Origin: CAZCFB01 sp964511535
GTDB taxonomy: Bacteria; Myxococcota_A; Polyangia; GCA-2747355; CAZCFB01
DNA length: 64,000 nt
Assembly: GCA_964511535.1 (NCBI GenBank)
Contig: CAZEFW010000004.1
Span: 1 to 64,000 of the forward strand
Direction of reading: 5' to 3'
Positions 18,469-29,270 of this stretch are shown here, piece by piece. A model generated the notes under the pieces. It made no database searches. It was given only the letters and a program-made list of their open reading frames with translations, and was not told where the DNA came from. Both the position numbers and the translations under genes were made by a program. Numbering within the stretch: position 1 is the stretch's first letter; each line of letters starts with the position of its first letter.

Positions 18469-18523
18469 GCCGCAGGGTGGTTGGCGGCGGCGCGGCGGCG
18501 CTCTGGCATTCCACCACAGGCGG

Positions 18524-18552
18524 TTGACACTCCGCCCGCGCGTGCTTAGCTT
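18524..18552 (+). promoter_or_regulatory. Promoter of dnaJ
   Basis: TTGACA at 18524-18529, 17 bp, TAGCTT at 18547-18552. It is vegetative in form; no CIRCE-like inverted repeat or sigma-32-like -10 (CCCCAT-type) box is seen, so heat-shock control is not evident from this sequence. Confidence 0.6.
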
Positions 18553-18573
18553 TTGCCCCGCTCTGGAGCCGCC

Positions 18574-19683
18574 ATGCCCGTAGATTACTATGAGCTCCTC
18601 GGGGTGCCCCGGGGAGCCAGCGAAGACGAGATCAAGAAGGCTTACCGCCAGCTTGCCCTGAAGTACCACCCGGACCGAAACCCGGACAATCCGGAAGCCG
18701 AGGAGCGCTTCAAGGAGATCTCCAACGCCTTCGGCGTGCTCAACGACGCTGAAAAGAGGCGGATTTACGACCGCTTCGGCCACGAGGGCCTGAGCGGTCA
18801 GGGCCACGCCGGGTTCTCCAACGTCGGCGACATCTTCTCCTCGTTCGGCGACATCTTCGGCGACATCTTCGGCATGGGCGGCTTCGGCGGCTTCGGCCGC
18901 GCCCGGCACGCCCGGGGCGGCGACCTGGAGATGGACCTGGTGCTCACCTTCCTGGAGGCGGCCGAGGGCTGCAACCGGGAGGTGACCATCAACCGGCAGG
19001 TCGCCTGCGAGACCTGCAGCGGCAGCGGCGCCAAGCCAGGCTCTTCGCCCGCCACGTGCGGCACCTGCGGCGGGAAGGGCCAGGTGGTCCACAGCCAGGG
19101 CTTCTTCATGGTCAGCACCACCTGCCCCGAGTGCCGCGGCCAGGGCCAGGTGATCAAGGACAAGTGCGGCGACTGCGAGGGCGGCGGGGTTCAGCGCGAA
19201 GAGGATGAGGTCCAGCTCAAGGTACCCGCCGGCGTGGAGGATGGGCAGACCCTTCGCCTCAGCGGCCAGGGCAACGTCTCGACCCAGGGCGGGATCTCTG
19301 GCGATCTGTACGTGCACCTGCACGTGGAGGCCGATGACAGGCTGCATCGCGAGGGGCCCGACCTGTTCGTGGAGGTGCCCCTGTCAGTGCCGCTTGCCGC
19401 CCTGGGGGGCACCGTGAGCATCCCGGTGCTCAAGGGCGAGAAGGAGATCGACGTGGAGCCGGGTACCCAGCCCGGCGACGTCAAGGTGCTGCGCGGCGAG
19501 GGCGTCGCCCGCCTGGACGGGCGCGGCCATGGCGACCATGTGATCCGGTTCAAGGTGGAGGTGCCCTCCCGGCTCAGCTCCCGGGCCAAGGAGTTGATGC
19601 GCGATCTGGCCGAGGAGATGGGCGATGAGTTACCCGAGCGCAAGGGCCTCTTCAGCCGGTTCACCAAGTCGCGCCGCAAGTGA
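18574..19683 (+). CDS. dnaJ: Chaperone protein DnaJ
   Basis: A 369-residue type I Hsp40. J domain at residues 1-68 with HPD at 32-34, Gly/Phe-rich linker at about 85-115 (FGDIFGDIFG), four CxxCxGxG zinc repeats at about 145-205 (CETCSGSG, CGTCGGKG, CPECRGQG, CGDCEGGG), and the C-terminal peptide-binding domain. It stimulates DnaK ATPase and hands it unfolded proteins. ATG 18574 is chosen over 18553 because the family begins a few residues before DYYELLGV. dnaK is not in the window. Confidence 0.96.
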   Translation: MPVDYYELLGVPRGASEDEIKKAYRQLALKYHPDRNPDNPEAEERFKEISNAFGVLNDAEKRRIYDRFGHEGLSGQGHAGFSNVGDIFSSFGDIFGDIFGMGGFGGFGRARHARGGDLEMDLVLTFLEAAEGCNREVTINRQVACETCSGSGAKPGSSPATCGTCGGKGQVVHSQGFFMVSTTCPECRGQGQVIKDKCGDCEGGGVQREEDEVQLKVPAGVEDGQTLRLSGQGNVSTQGGISGDLYVHLHVEADDRLHREGPDLFVEVPLSVPLAALGGTVSIPVLKGEKEIDVEPGTQPGDVKVLRGEGVARLDGRGHGDHVIRFKVEVPSRLSSRAKELMRDLAEEMGDELPERKGLFSRFTKSRRK

Positions 19684-19709
19684 AACCCGCGCCCGGTCAC
19701 CCGATTTCA

Positions 19710-19739
19710 TTGACGCCCCGGGCGCTCGACGTGTAAAAG
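19710..19739 (+). promoter_or_regulatory. Possible promoter of the Roadblock-accB-accC genes
   Basis: TTGACG at 19710-19715, 18 bp, TAAAAG at 19734-19739, 32 bases before the start codon of the Roadblock gene. Both boxes are good but the spacer is one base longer than ideal. Confidence 0.45.
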
Positions 19740-19770
19740 AAAGCATCCGAAAAACCCTCGAGAGCAGCCA

Positions 19771-20133
19771 ATGTTGAACCAGCTCATCCAACAGCTAATC
19801 AACGACTGTGAAGGTGCGGTCGCCGGGTTCGTCATGAGCCTGGACGGCATCCCGGTCGAGCTCCACTCCCTCGACGACGACGCTCCGGCGCGCGCCGCGG
19901 GTATGGAGTTTGCGTTCGTCATGACCCAGGTCCGCAAGGCGGCCGGCATCCTCAAGGTCGGCGCCCTGGACGAGGTGATCATCCGCGCGGAGGCCTACAC
20001 CTTCGTGCTGCGGGTGCTGGGCGACAAGCACTTCGCCGGGGTGATCCTCACGCCGGAAGGGAACATGGGCAAGTGCCGCTTCGTGCTCCGCATGGGCGCG
20101 GCGGACCTTGCCAACGCCCTGAGCGCCCAGTAG
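19771..20133 (+). CDS. Roadblock/LC7-domain protein
   Basis: A 120-residue single-domain protein: MLNQLIQQLINDCEGAVAGF, then VMSLDGIPVE, VLRVLGDKHFAGVILTPEGN and a C-terminal helix. This is the Roadblock/LC7 fold, which in myxobacteria often regulates small Ras-like GTPases such as MglA (MglB is one). No GTPase gene is adjacent here; accB follows after 51 bp. A regulatory or dimerisation role is inferred; the partner is unknown. Confidence 0.78.
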   Translation: MLNQLIQQLINDCEGAVAGFVMSLDGIPVELHSLDDDAPARAAGMEFAFVMTQVRKAAGILKVGALDEVIIRAEAYTFVLRVLGDKHFAGVILTPEGNMGKCRFVLRMGAADLANALSAQ

Positions 20134-20184
20134 GCTCACCCCTCCCGGCGCGCGCCGGAGACTGATAACAGACAGGAGCAAGCG

Positions 20185-20676
<492 letters not shown>

Positions 20677-20693
20677 CCCTGGAACAAGCGCCC

Positions 20694-22052
<1,359 letters not shown>

Positions 22053-22060
22053 CAAGGCCC

Positions 22061-22089
22061 TTGACTATTCTGGGTCGTTTCCCTAGCCT
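22061..22089 (+). promoter_or_regulatory. Promoter of the TPR protein gene
   Basis: TTGACT at 22061-22066, 17 bp, TAGCCT at 22084-22089. The predicted leader of about 100 bases contains a small hairpin GGGCACGCACCGTGCCC (22120-22136). Confidence 0.55.
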
Positions 22090-22193
22090 TCTAATCTACT
22101 GTAATTTTACCCATGTTGCGGGCACGCACCGTGCCCACAGCGTTGCCCAAACCTTGAGCCTCGATCCGGTTTTGATCGGAAACGTAGCGTAAT

Positions 22194-24968
22194 TTGGCGA
22201 GCAAGCTCAACAGGAACAAGGTCATCGCGGCCGCACAGCGGTTCGTCCAGCGCGGACAGCTGGACAAGGCCATCCGTGAGTACCACAAGATCGTCGATGA
22301 GGACCCGCGAGACGTCCGCATCTGGCTCAAGATCGGCGACCTGCAGGCCCGCAAGGGTGACAACGCGGACGCAGTGGACACCTACTCCAAGGTGGCCGAG
22401 TACTACTCGGAGCAGGGCTTCTATCTCAAGGCGGTGGCGGTCTACAAGCAGATCCTGCGGCTGGACGCGGACCTGGTGGACGTCAACCTGCGCCTGGCGG
22501 AGCTGTACAAGCAGCTCGGCCTGCTCAACGACGCCATGCGCCAGTACGAGCAGGTCTCCAACCACCTCTACCAGGCAGGCCGCTCCCGCGAAGCGCTGGA
22601 CGCGCTGCGGCAGATCATCAACCTCGATCCCGCCAACGTCGCCAGCCGCATCAAGCTGGCGGAGCTCTACAGCAAGCAGGACATGCGGGACCAGGCGGTG
22701 GAGGAGTTCTCCAAGGCCGCCGACTACCTGCGCGCCTCGAACCGCCTGGACGACTTCATCAAGGTGGCCGAGCGGCTGATCTACCATCAGCCGGACAACC
22801 TCACCACCCTGCTCGAGCTGGCCCGCGTCTACCTGCGCCGCAAGGATCCAGCGCGCGCGCTGCAGAAGCTGCAGATGGCGTTCAAGATCGATCCACGGGA
22901 CATCGAGACGCTGGAGATGCTCGCCGAGTCGTTCGAGGCGCTGCAGCAGCGGGGCAAGACCATCAGCGTGCTGCGGGAGCTGGCGCGGCTGTACGAAGAG
23001 GTGGGGGAGCGGGTCAAGCAGGCCGACGTGTACAAGCGCATCCTGCAGATCATGCCCGAGGACGAGGACGCCCGGCGCGCGCTGCGGCGGTTCTCCCAGA
23101 TCAGCTCCGGGCAGGGCAGGCGCCTGTCGCCGCCTCCGCTGCCCGGAAGCCAGCCGCCGCCCACACGCGGCGGACCTCCGCCGGCCCCGCCGCCGCGGCA
23201 GGCGACGCGGACGCCGGAGCCCGACTGGGGCGAGGGCATCGCCGAGGCCCAGGTGGCGCCGCTGGCCGATGACCAGCTCGTGGGCCGTGATGATCACGTG
23301 CCAGAGGTGGAGCGGGACAACCGGGGCAAGATGGACCAGAGCTTCACGCCGCCTGCCGCGGACGCGCGCCCGTACCAGTCGCAGGATGGGCTGCTGCCGG
23401 AGTCCAACGAGACGACGCGGCGAACGGCCATGCCGGAGCGGTTCAGCGGCGGCCACCGGACCGACGTCTCGGGGAGCGCCGCGGGCGTCTCGGTGGTGGC
23501 CAAGATCATCGCCGAGGCCGAGGTCTACATCAAATACGGCTTGCAGGACAAGGCCGTGGAGCACCTGGAGCAGGTGTTCGAGCAGGACCCGTACAACGCC
23601 GAGGTGCGCCTCAAGCTGCGGGACCTCTACGTGCAGAAAGGCCAGTTCCCCCGCGCCGCCCGTGAGCTGGTGGTGCTGGCGCAGCACCTGGTCAACAGCG
23701 ACCGACGCATGGCGGCGGACCTGCTGAACGAGGCGCTGGAGCTCGACCCGGAGAACGGCCAGGCCACCGCCCTGCTGTCGGCGGTGGAGGGCTCGCAGGT
23801 GAGCGAGCGGGTTCATGTGTCCGAGGAGGAGCCTGAAGCCGAGCCGGAGCTGGAGCCCGAGGAGGACGCGGGGCTGGAGGACGACACCAACAAGGTGCTC
23901 GACCTGGAGGCCGACATCCCCGAGGCGTACCCGGTCTACGACGAGCTGAATGACGGCGGCCAGGAGACGGAGCAAGCCGAGGCGTGGGAGATCGAGGTGG
24001 AGACCCCCGTCCCGGTGAACAGTCCCAGCGGCCTGGAGTTCACCCCGGAGTATGCCGAGGAGGAGCAGGGCGACGAGGAGATCATCGTGGACACCGGCAT
24101 GGAGTTCCCGGCGGTCCAGGCCACGCCGGTCCCGGTGGACCCGTCGGAGGTGGGCTTCGGCGAGGGCTCCGGAGTCGCCGCCCTCGAGCCGAGCCAGGGC
24201 GCCAGGCTGGGCGACCTGACCGCCGGGCTGGAGGACGACCTGGAGGAGGCCGAGTTCTTCATCCAGCAGAGCCTGTTCAGCGAGGCGCGGGCCATCTTGA
24301 TGGACCTGCTGCGGCGCTTCCCCTCTCACCCGCTCATCGAGGCGAAGCTGGCCGAGATGGAGCTGGCAGAGGAGGAGAACCGGTCGCACACGAAGATCCC
24401 GGCCCAGCCCACCATGGACGAGCCGCCCCTGGACGTGTCCCTGGACGACGACACCACCGCCGAGATCGTGGCGCAGGAGGCGGAGGACGCGAACTCCGGC
24501 TCGGTGCGCATCATCAAGGGCGACGTCTCCATGGAGGACATGTTCGGCGACTTCCAGGCCGATGAGCCCTCCACGGCGGGTGAGGAGGACACCGACACCC
24601 ACTACGACCTCGGCATCGCCTACCGCGAGATGGGGTTGATGGAGGACGCGGTCAAGGAGTTCCAGGTGGCCATGCGGGCGCCCGAGAAGCAGGCGCTGTG
24701 TCACATGATGATCGGGCTGTGCTACATGGACCGCCAGGACACGGACAGCGCCATCATGGAGTTCCAGGCCGGCCTCACCGTCGAGGGGATCAAGGAGCAG
24801 GAGGCGCTGAACCTGACCTACGAGCTGGCCGAGGCGTACGAGCTGGCGTTCCAGCCCGAGGAGGCCCTCGACGCTTACGCCAAGGTGGCCTCGGAGTCGC
24901 CCCGGTTCAGGGACGTGGCCAACAAGGTGAGCAACCTGCGCACCCAGCTCAGTGGCGGAACGGACTGA
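22194..24968 (+). CDS. Large tetratricopeptide-repeat protein
   Basis: A 924-residue protein without signal peptide. TPR blocks lie at residues 10-300 (AIREYHKIVDEDPRDVRIWL, AVDTYSKVAEYY, AVAVYKQILRLD), 435-530 and 790-920 (HYDLGIAYREMGLMEDAVKEF, ALDAYAKVASESP). They are separated by a Pro-rich and then a very acidic Glu/Asp linker (residues 540-660). TPRs mediate protein-protein contacts; the partner is unknown. The start is a TTG at 22194 (SKLNRNKVIAAAQRFV) with no clear ribosome-binding site, 140 bp after accC and behind its own promoter. Its 3' end overlaps the next gene by 17 bp. Confidence 0.85.
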   Translation: MASKLNRNKVIAAAQRFVQRGQLDKAIREYHKIVDEDPRDVRIWLKIGDLQARKGDNADAVDTYSKVAEYYSEQGFYLKAVAVYKQILRLDADLVDVNLRLAELYKQLGLLNDAMRQYEQVSNHLYQAGRSREALDALRQIINLDPANVASRIKLAELYSKQDMRDQAVEEFSKAADYLRASNRLDDFIKVAERLIYHQPDNLTTLLELARVYLRRKDPARALQKLQMAFKIDPRDIETLEMLAESFEALQQRGKTISVLRELARLYEEVGERVKQADVYKRILQIMPEDEDARRALRRFSQISSGQGRRLSPPPLPGSQPPPTRGGPPPAPPPRQATRTPEPDWGEGIAEAQVAPLADDQLVGRDDHVPEVERDNRGKMDQSFTPPAADARPYQSQDGLLPESNETTRRTAMPERFSGGHRTDVSGSAAGVSVVAKIIAEAEVYIKYGLQDKAVEHLEQVFEQDPYNAEVRLKLRDLYVQKGQFPRAARELVVLAQHLVNSDRRMAADLLNEALELDPENGQATALLSAVEGSQVSERVHVSEEEPEAEPELEPEEDAGLEDDTNKVLDLEADIPEAYPVYDELNDGGQETEQAEAWEIEVETPVPVNSPSGLEFTPEYAEEEQGDEEIIVDTGMEFPAVQATPVPVDPSEVGFGEGSGVAALEPSQGARLGDLTAGLEDDLEEAEFFIQQSLFSEARAILMDLLRRFPSHPLIEAKLAEMELAEEENRSHTKIPAQPTMDEPPLDVSLDDDTTAEIVAQEAEDANSGSVRIIKGDVSMEDMFGDFQADEPSTAGEEDTDTHYDLGIAYREMGLMEDAVKEFQVAMRAPEKQALCHMMIGLCYMDRQDTDSAIMEFQAGLTVEGIKEQEALNLTYELAEAYELAFQPEEALDAYAKVASESPRFRDVANKVSNLRTQLSGGTD

Positions 24969-26082
24969 CCGGGGCTGCTGGCCCGCCTCCCTCGCATTCC
25001 CCCTCTGTCTTCTGCTCGTGTGCGGCTGCGCCGGGCGGCTCTCCGGAGACGACGCCGGCAAGGACGGGCCGGCCTCTGGCGGCAAAGAGGCGGGCGCCGC
25101 AGCTGACGGGCCCGCCAGGCCTCGCCCCGACGCCTTGCCCCCGGACCGCTCGCCCGATCAGGCGCCGCCCTTCAGCTGCAGCCTGCCTGCGACGGCGCCG
25201 TCGCTGAAGCTGTCCGCCTGGCGCCACCCGGCCGCCCCGGCCGCCGGGCAGACAGTGACCCTTTCCCTGCAGAGCAAGATCAGCCCGAAGCCGTCCAAGC
25301 CGGCGGCGCTGAACGCCACCCTGATCAACCGACAGGGCAGCCGGGTGATCACCGCCTACGACGTGGCGGGCGGCAAGTACTGGATCTACCACATCCCGGT
25401 GGCGGGCCTGAGCCGCGGGGACAACTGCATCGTGGTGCGAAGGGGCGGGGCCGGCGCCGTGGAGTACGCGGTCAAGGTCAAGGCAGCCCCTGCGGCGGGC
25501 GTGGCCCGGGGCAGCGGCCCGTGGAAGGTGATCAAGAACCACCAGTGGCGCTGCGACGAGCAGCCGAAGTACGGCAACCTCCTAAACGTCAGGGTGCTCG
25601 ACGAAAAGGGCAAGGCGGTCAAGGGTGCCAGGGTGCGGATCCGCTGGGGCGACGACACGGTCTACCCGGTCAAGCCGGACAGCAAGGCCGCGAGCTGGTC
25701 AGCCCACGCGCACCCGAAGGTGCTGGTCACCGGCAGCGACGGCAAGGCCTCATTGACCACGCCGTGGGGCAAGGGGATCCGCACACCCATCGACGGCAAG
25801 CCGGGCTACCTGATGTTCTTCCTGGATGTGCAGGGCGGGGCCTCGGACATGGCCATGGAGATCACCACCGGGCTATGGGAGGCCACCGGCTCCAACTGCA
25901 ACTACTGCAGCAAGTACGGGATCAACGTCTACGGCCACTGGAGCTACAGCGTGGAGTTCAGGCGCGACCCGAAGGCGACCAGGGTGTGCGAGGTGGGCCA
26001 CGACCACGCGGGTCAGAAGAAGTGCGCGTATACCCACCTGTACCACGACCCGAAGCGGCCGAGCTGCCTGCCGGTCAAGTGA
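24952..26082 (+). CDS. Lipoprotein with an Ig-like/CNA-B-type domain
   Basis: A 376-residue protein starting at a GTG that overlaps the upstream TPR gene. The N-terminus has a hydrophobic stretch ending CLLLVCGC (lipobox VCGC), then a Gly/Ala/Asp/Pro linker to residue 75. The C-terminal half has VRVLDEKGKAVKGARVRIRW and a following GSDGKASLTTPWG, the pattern of carboxypeptidase-regulatory/CNA-B-like beta sandwiches. The end is Cys/His-rich (CNYCSKYG, CEVGHDHAG, CAYTHLYH), which could bind metal. I know no function. The convergent radical SAM gene begins 28 bp away. Confidence 0.75.
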   Translation: MAERTDRGCWPASLAFPLCLLLVCGCAGRLSGDDAGKDGPASGGKEAGAAADGPARPRPDALPPDRSPDQAPPFSCSLPATAPSLKLSAWRHPAAPAAGQTVTLSLQSKISPKPSKPAALNATLINRQGSRVITAYDVAGGKYWIYHIPVAGLSRGDNCIVVRRGGAGAVEYAVKVKAAPAAGVARGSGPWKVIKNHQWRCDEQPKYGNLLNVRVLDEKGKAVKGARVRIRWGDDTVYPVKPDSKAASWSAHAHPKVLVTGSDGKASLTTPWGKGIRTPIDGKPGYLMFFLDVQGGASDMAMEITTGLWEATGSNCNYCSKYGINVYGHWSYSVEFRRDPKATRVCEVGHDHAGQKKCAYTHLYHDPKRPSCLPVK

Positions 26083-26090
26083 GTGCTTTG

Positions 26091-26111
26091 GGGACGGTGG
26101 CCACCCTTCCC
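26091..26111. repeat. Short palindrome-bearing spacer between convergent genes
   Basis: GGGACGGTGGCCACCCTTCC includes the perfect 10-bp palindrome GGTGGCCACC (26096-26105). Only 28 bp separate the two convergent stop codons. It could be a REP fragment or a weak terminator; there is no T tract. Confidence 0.35.
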
Positions 26112-27268
26112 TAGATAAACCGCATCATCAGGTCCCTGATGGCGGCCTGCAGGTCGCCGCCGTACTGCTGCTCCACCCGGTCGAGCAACGCGAGGGCGCG
26201 TGATCGCCCGGGGGTGTCGTGCTCCATGTCCGACAGCAAGCTCAGCACCCCGGCGCGGCGGCCCAACACGAAGGCCCGACGCAGCTGCGGCTCCATCGCG
26301 TCGAAGCGATCCAGCAAGGCCAGCATGTGGGGCTTGTCGTCGGGCAGCTGCCCCTCGAGCTCGGTCAGCAGGTTGAGCGCGTGATCGCTCTGGAGCATGG
26401 ACGTGCACTCCAGGTGCTCGAGGAACAGCCGCAGCTCCGCCGGCACGCGCTCGTCCTGGAGCGGCGCCCACTGTCCGCTCTCCATCAGCTCTGCCAGGTC
26501 GGAGCCCGGGACCACCGCCGTGGAGCGCAGCCGGATGAAGTGCGGATCGATGGCCGACAGCACCCGGGCGCTCTGCAGCGCGTGGTCCCGGCTCAGGCGC
26601 TCGCCGCCGAGCCCGGGCATCAGGTACTCCGACAGCTCCATGCCCGCCGCCTTGGCGCGCAGGCCGCCCTCGATATGGCGCTCGGCGTCGGCGCCCTTCT
26701 TGATCAGCTCGAGCACCTGGTCGCTGCCCGACTCCAGGCCCACGTGCACGCGGTTCAGCCCCGCCTCGAACAGGGCGCGCAGCTGCTCCGGCTTGCGGCG
26801 GGTCAGGGTGTGCGCCCGGGCGTAGCTGGTGATCCGGGTGATGGTGGGGAAGGCCGCGCGCAGGTGCTCCAGCACCTCCACCAGCTGCTCGGGCCGCATC
26901 ACCAGGGAGTTGGCGTCCTGCAGGAACACATGCTCTCCGCCGAAGGCGAGGAACGTGGCCACCTGCCCCGCGCCCGGCGGCATGGCCCCACCACGCGCCG
27001 CGGCGCGCAGGACCGGCCCGGTGACCTGGCCCCCGTGGCCCTGCTCCTGCGAAAACTCCCGCAGGCTCTCTGCCACCCGGGCCATGGCGTCGATGTCGGC
27101 CTTGACCTCATCCACCTTGCGGATGGAGAACTTGCTGCCCTTGTAGACCGGGCAGAATGCGCAGCGATTCCAGGGGCAGTTGCGGGTCACCCGCACCAGC
27201 AAGCTGTACGCCTCGCTGGGCGGTCGGATCGGGCCGATCTCGAAGCCGTCTGTGACGTCCATGCGCAC
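26111..27268 (-). CDS. Radical SAM protein with Cx4CxxC cluster site
   Basis: A 385-residue protein with the N-terminal cluster motif NCPWNRCAFCPVYKG. The spacing is Cx4CxxC rather than Cx3CxxC, which occurs in a distinct Elp3-like subgroup. Downstream it has YARAHTLTRRKPEQ, NRVHVGLESGSDQVL and a C-terminal helical region that pairs with no known domain. The chemistry and substrate are unknown. The start is GTG 27268 or ATG 27262; neither has a strong ribosome-binding site. It is 16 bp after pepF and is likely co-transcribed with it. Confidence 0.85.
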   Translation of the reverse strand: MRMDVTDGFEIGPIRPPSEAYSLLVRVTRNCPWNRCAFCPVYKGSKFSIRKVDEVKADIDAMARVAESLREFSQEQGHGGQVTGPVLRAAARGGAMPPGAGQVATFLAFGGEHVFLQDANSLVMRPEQLVEVLEHLRAAFPTITRITSYARAHTLTRRKPEQLRALFEAGLNRVHVGLESGSDQVLELIKKGADAERHIEGGLRAKAAGMELSEYLMPGLGGERLSRDHALQSARVLSAIDPHFIRLRSTAVVPGSDLAELMESGQWAPLQDERVPAELRLFLEHLECTSMLQSDHALNLLTELEGQLPDDKPHMLALLDRFDAMEPQLRRAFVLGRRAGVLSLLSDMEHDTPGRSRALALLDRVEQQYGGDLQAAIRDLMMRFI

Positions 27269-27284
27269 GCGCTCGCTCTGGCGC

Positions 27285-29132
27285 CTACTTCTTGCGGCGC
27301 CGCCGCCGGCGCGCCTTGATCAGCTGCTCCGTCTCGTCGAGGGTGCGCTCGAACACCGCCATGGCCAGGTCGTACGGCGCCTTGCTGGTCAGGTCCACCC
27401 CGGCGCGCTTGAGCAGCTTGATCGGCTTGTCCGACGAGCCGGCGCGCAGCAGGTGCTGCAGGTAGCGGTCTCGCGCCGGCGCGCCCCTGGTCTTGACCAG
27501 CTCCGCCAGGGCGGTGGCGGCGGTCATGCCGGTGACATACTGGAACACGTAGAAGTTGTAGTAGAAGTGCGGCACATAGGCCCACTCCACGGCGTACGGA
27601 TCGTCCACCAGCACCACGCCGTCGTCGTGGCCGTAGAACCGCCGGACCACCGCGAGGTAGATCTCGTTGATCGCCTCGGCGGTGAGCGCCTCCTTGCGCT
27701 CGGCGTGTTCATAGGTGCGCAGCTCGAACTCGGCGAACATGGCCTGGCGGAACAGGGTCTGCCGGAAGCTCTCGAGCTGCTCGCCCAGCAGGAACAGCCG
27801 CTTGTCCTCGTCGTCCACCGTCTCGAGCAGGTGATCCATCAGCAGCGCCTCGTTGAAGGTGGAGGCCACCTCGGCGACGAAGATGGAGTAGTCGCTCTTG
27901 GCGTAGGGCTGCGCGTCGTTGGACAGGTGGGAGTGCATGGCGTGGCCCATCTCATGGGCCATGGTGCTCACCGAGCCGTAGGTGCCGATGAAGTTGGACA
28001 GCACGTACGGGTGGACGTCGTAGGCGGAGCCGTCCATGTAGGCGCCCGAGCGCTTGCCCTGGTTCGGCATCGGGTCGACCCAGCCGGAGCTGGGGCGCAT
28101 GCCCCGGGTGAGCACCTTGACGTAGTCCTTGCCCATGGGGGCCATGGAGGCCGAGATCAGGTCGCACCCTTCCTCGTAGGTGAAGGCCAGCTCCACCTTG
28201 TCGATCATGGGCGGGTACAGGTCGTGGTAGCGCAGCTGCTTGAGTCGCAGCAGCCGCCGCCGAAGGTCCAGGTAGCGGTGCAGCAGCGGCAGGTAGGAGC
28301 CCACCGCCTCGAGCATGTTGTGGTAAACGGCGACCGGCAGGCTGTCCCGGTCGAGGGCCGCCTCCAGGGCCGAGCCGTAGCGACGCAGGCGGGCCGAGGT
28401 GACGTTGGCGTTGACCTGGGCGCTGAGCAGGGCGGCCAGGGTGTTCTGGTAGCCAGCGAAGGTGCCGAAGAAGGCGCCGAAGGCGCGCTTGCGGGTGGCC
28501 CGGTCGGGCACCGCGCGGAAGTGGGCGAAGGTGGCCTGGTTGAGCTGGACGGGTTTGCCCTGCTCGTCGTCGATCTCCGGGTACTTCAGGTCGGCCGCCG
28601 TGAACGCGGAGTAGACCGTGTGGCCGGTGTCGTGCATCTGGCCCGTGGCCGCCAGCAGCGCCTCCTCGGCGGGGCTCAGGATGTGCGGCTTGAGCCGGAT
28701 GATCTCCCGCAGGTACTGGTCGTAGTCCGCGAACTTCGCGTCGTTGACCATGGAGTAGAGCTCCTTGACCGGCATGGCCAGCAGCTCGGGCTGGATGTAG
28801 GCGCACGCCTCCGAAAACTCGGTGGTGGTCTTCTCGATCACCGCCCGCAGCCCCTGAAACTTCGGCGCGCGGGTGTCCACGTCGTGGCGCCGGTGAGCGT
28901 AGTTGCTCAGCCTGGCCAGGCCGCGATGCGTGTCGTGCATCAGGTCGAGGCAGCGCAGCACGTTCTTGCGGCTCCGCTTCAGCTTGCCCTTGAAGGCGGC
29001 CAGCCGCTCCAGGTCGGAGAGCAACGCCTTGCGCTGCTTCTCCCAGGCGGCGTCGGACCGGAACAGGTGCGTGGTCTTCCAGCGGTACTTGGTCGGGACC
29101 TCACTGCGCTCGGGGATCGTCGTCGGTGCCAT
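27285..29132 (-). CDS. pepF: M3-family oligoendopeptidase F
   Basis: A 615-residue zinc metallopeptidase. The active site is MAHEMGHAMHSHL (HExxH) near residue 393, followed by the third ligand Glu in FNEAL about 25 residues later. The helical N-terminal half (RYKWKTTHLF, LSNYAHRRHDVDTR) is typical of PepF. It has no signal peptide and should degrade short peptides in the cytoplasm. It ends with an Arg/Lys-rich tail (ARRRRRRKK). A GAGGA ribosome-binding site precedes the ATG. Confidence 0.93.
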   Translation of the reverse strand: MAPTTIPERSEVPTKYRWKTTHLFRSDAAWEKQRKALLSDLERLAAFKGKLKRSRKNVLRCLDLMHDTHRGLARLSNYAHRRHDVDTRAPKFQGLRAVIEKTTTEFSEACAYIQPELLAMPVKELYSMVNDAKFADYDQYLREIIRLKPHILSPAEEALLAATGQMHDTGHTVYSAFTAADLKYPEIDDEQGKPVQLNQATFAHFRAVPDRATRKRAFGAFFGTFAGYQNTLAALLSAQVNANVTSARLRRYGSALEAALDRDSLPVAVYHNMLEAVGSYLPLLHRYLDLRRRLLRLKQLRYHDLYPPMIDKVELAFTYEEGCDLISASMAPMGKDYVKVLTRGMRPSSGWVDPMPNQGKRSGAYMDGSAYDVHPYVLSNFIGTYGSVSTMAHEMGHAMHSHLSNDAQPYAKSDYSIFVAEVASTFNEALLMDHLLETVDDEDKRLFLLGEQLESFRQTLFRQAMFAEFELRTYEHAERKEALTAEAINEIYLAVVRRFYGHDDGVVLVDDPYAVEWAYVPHFYYNFYVFQYVTGMTAATALAELVKTRGAPARDRYLQHLLRAGSSDKPIKLLKRAGVDLTSKAPYDLAMAVFERTLDETEQLIKARRRRRRKK

Positions 29133-29228
29133 CAGGTGTCCTCTTTGGGGTGCTCTGCCATGGGAATGCCAGGACTTTGGAGCGGATCAGGTCCAGGCCG
29201 CGGACCGCTCAGCGAGAGCCTTGACGTT

Positions 29229-29268
29229 CTGGCACTTTGGCATTTTGGCATTTTGGCATTCTGGCATT
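29229..29268. repeat. Octanucleotide tandem array B, unit TGGCATTT/C
   Basis: Five 8-bp units CTGGCACT, TTGGCATT (three times) and CTGGCATT lie between the pepF start and the stop codon of the Gly-repeat lipoprotein gene, which begins 2 bp away. The unit is the reverse complement of that in array A. Confidence 0.8.
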
Positions 29269-29270
29269 TC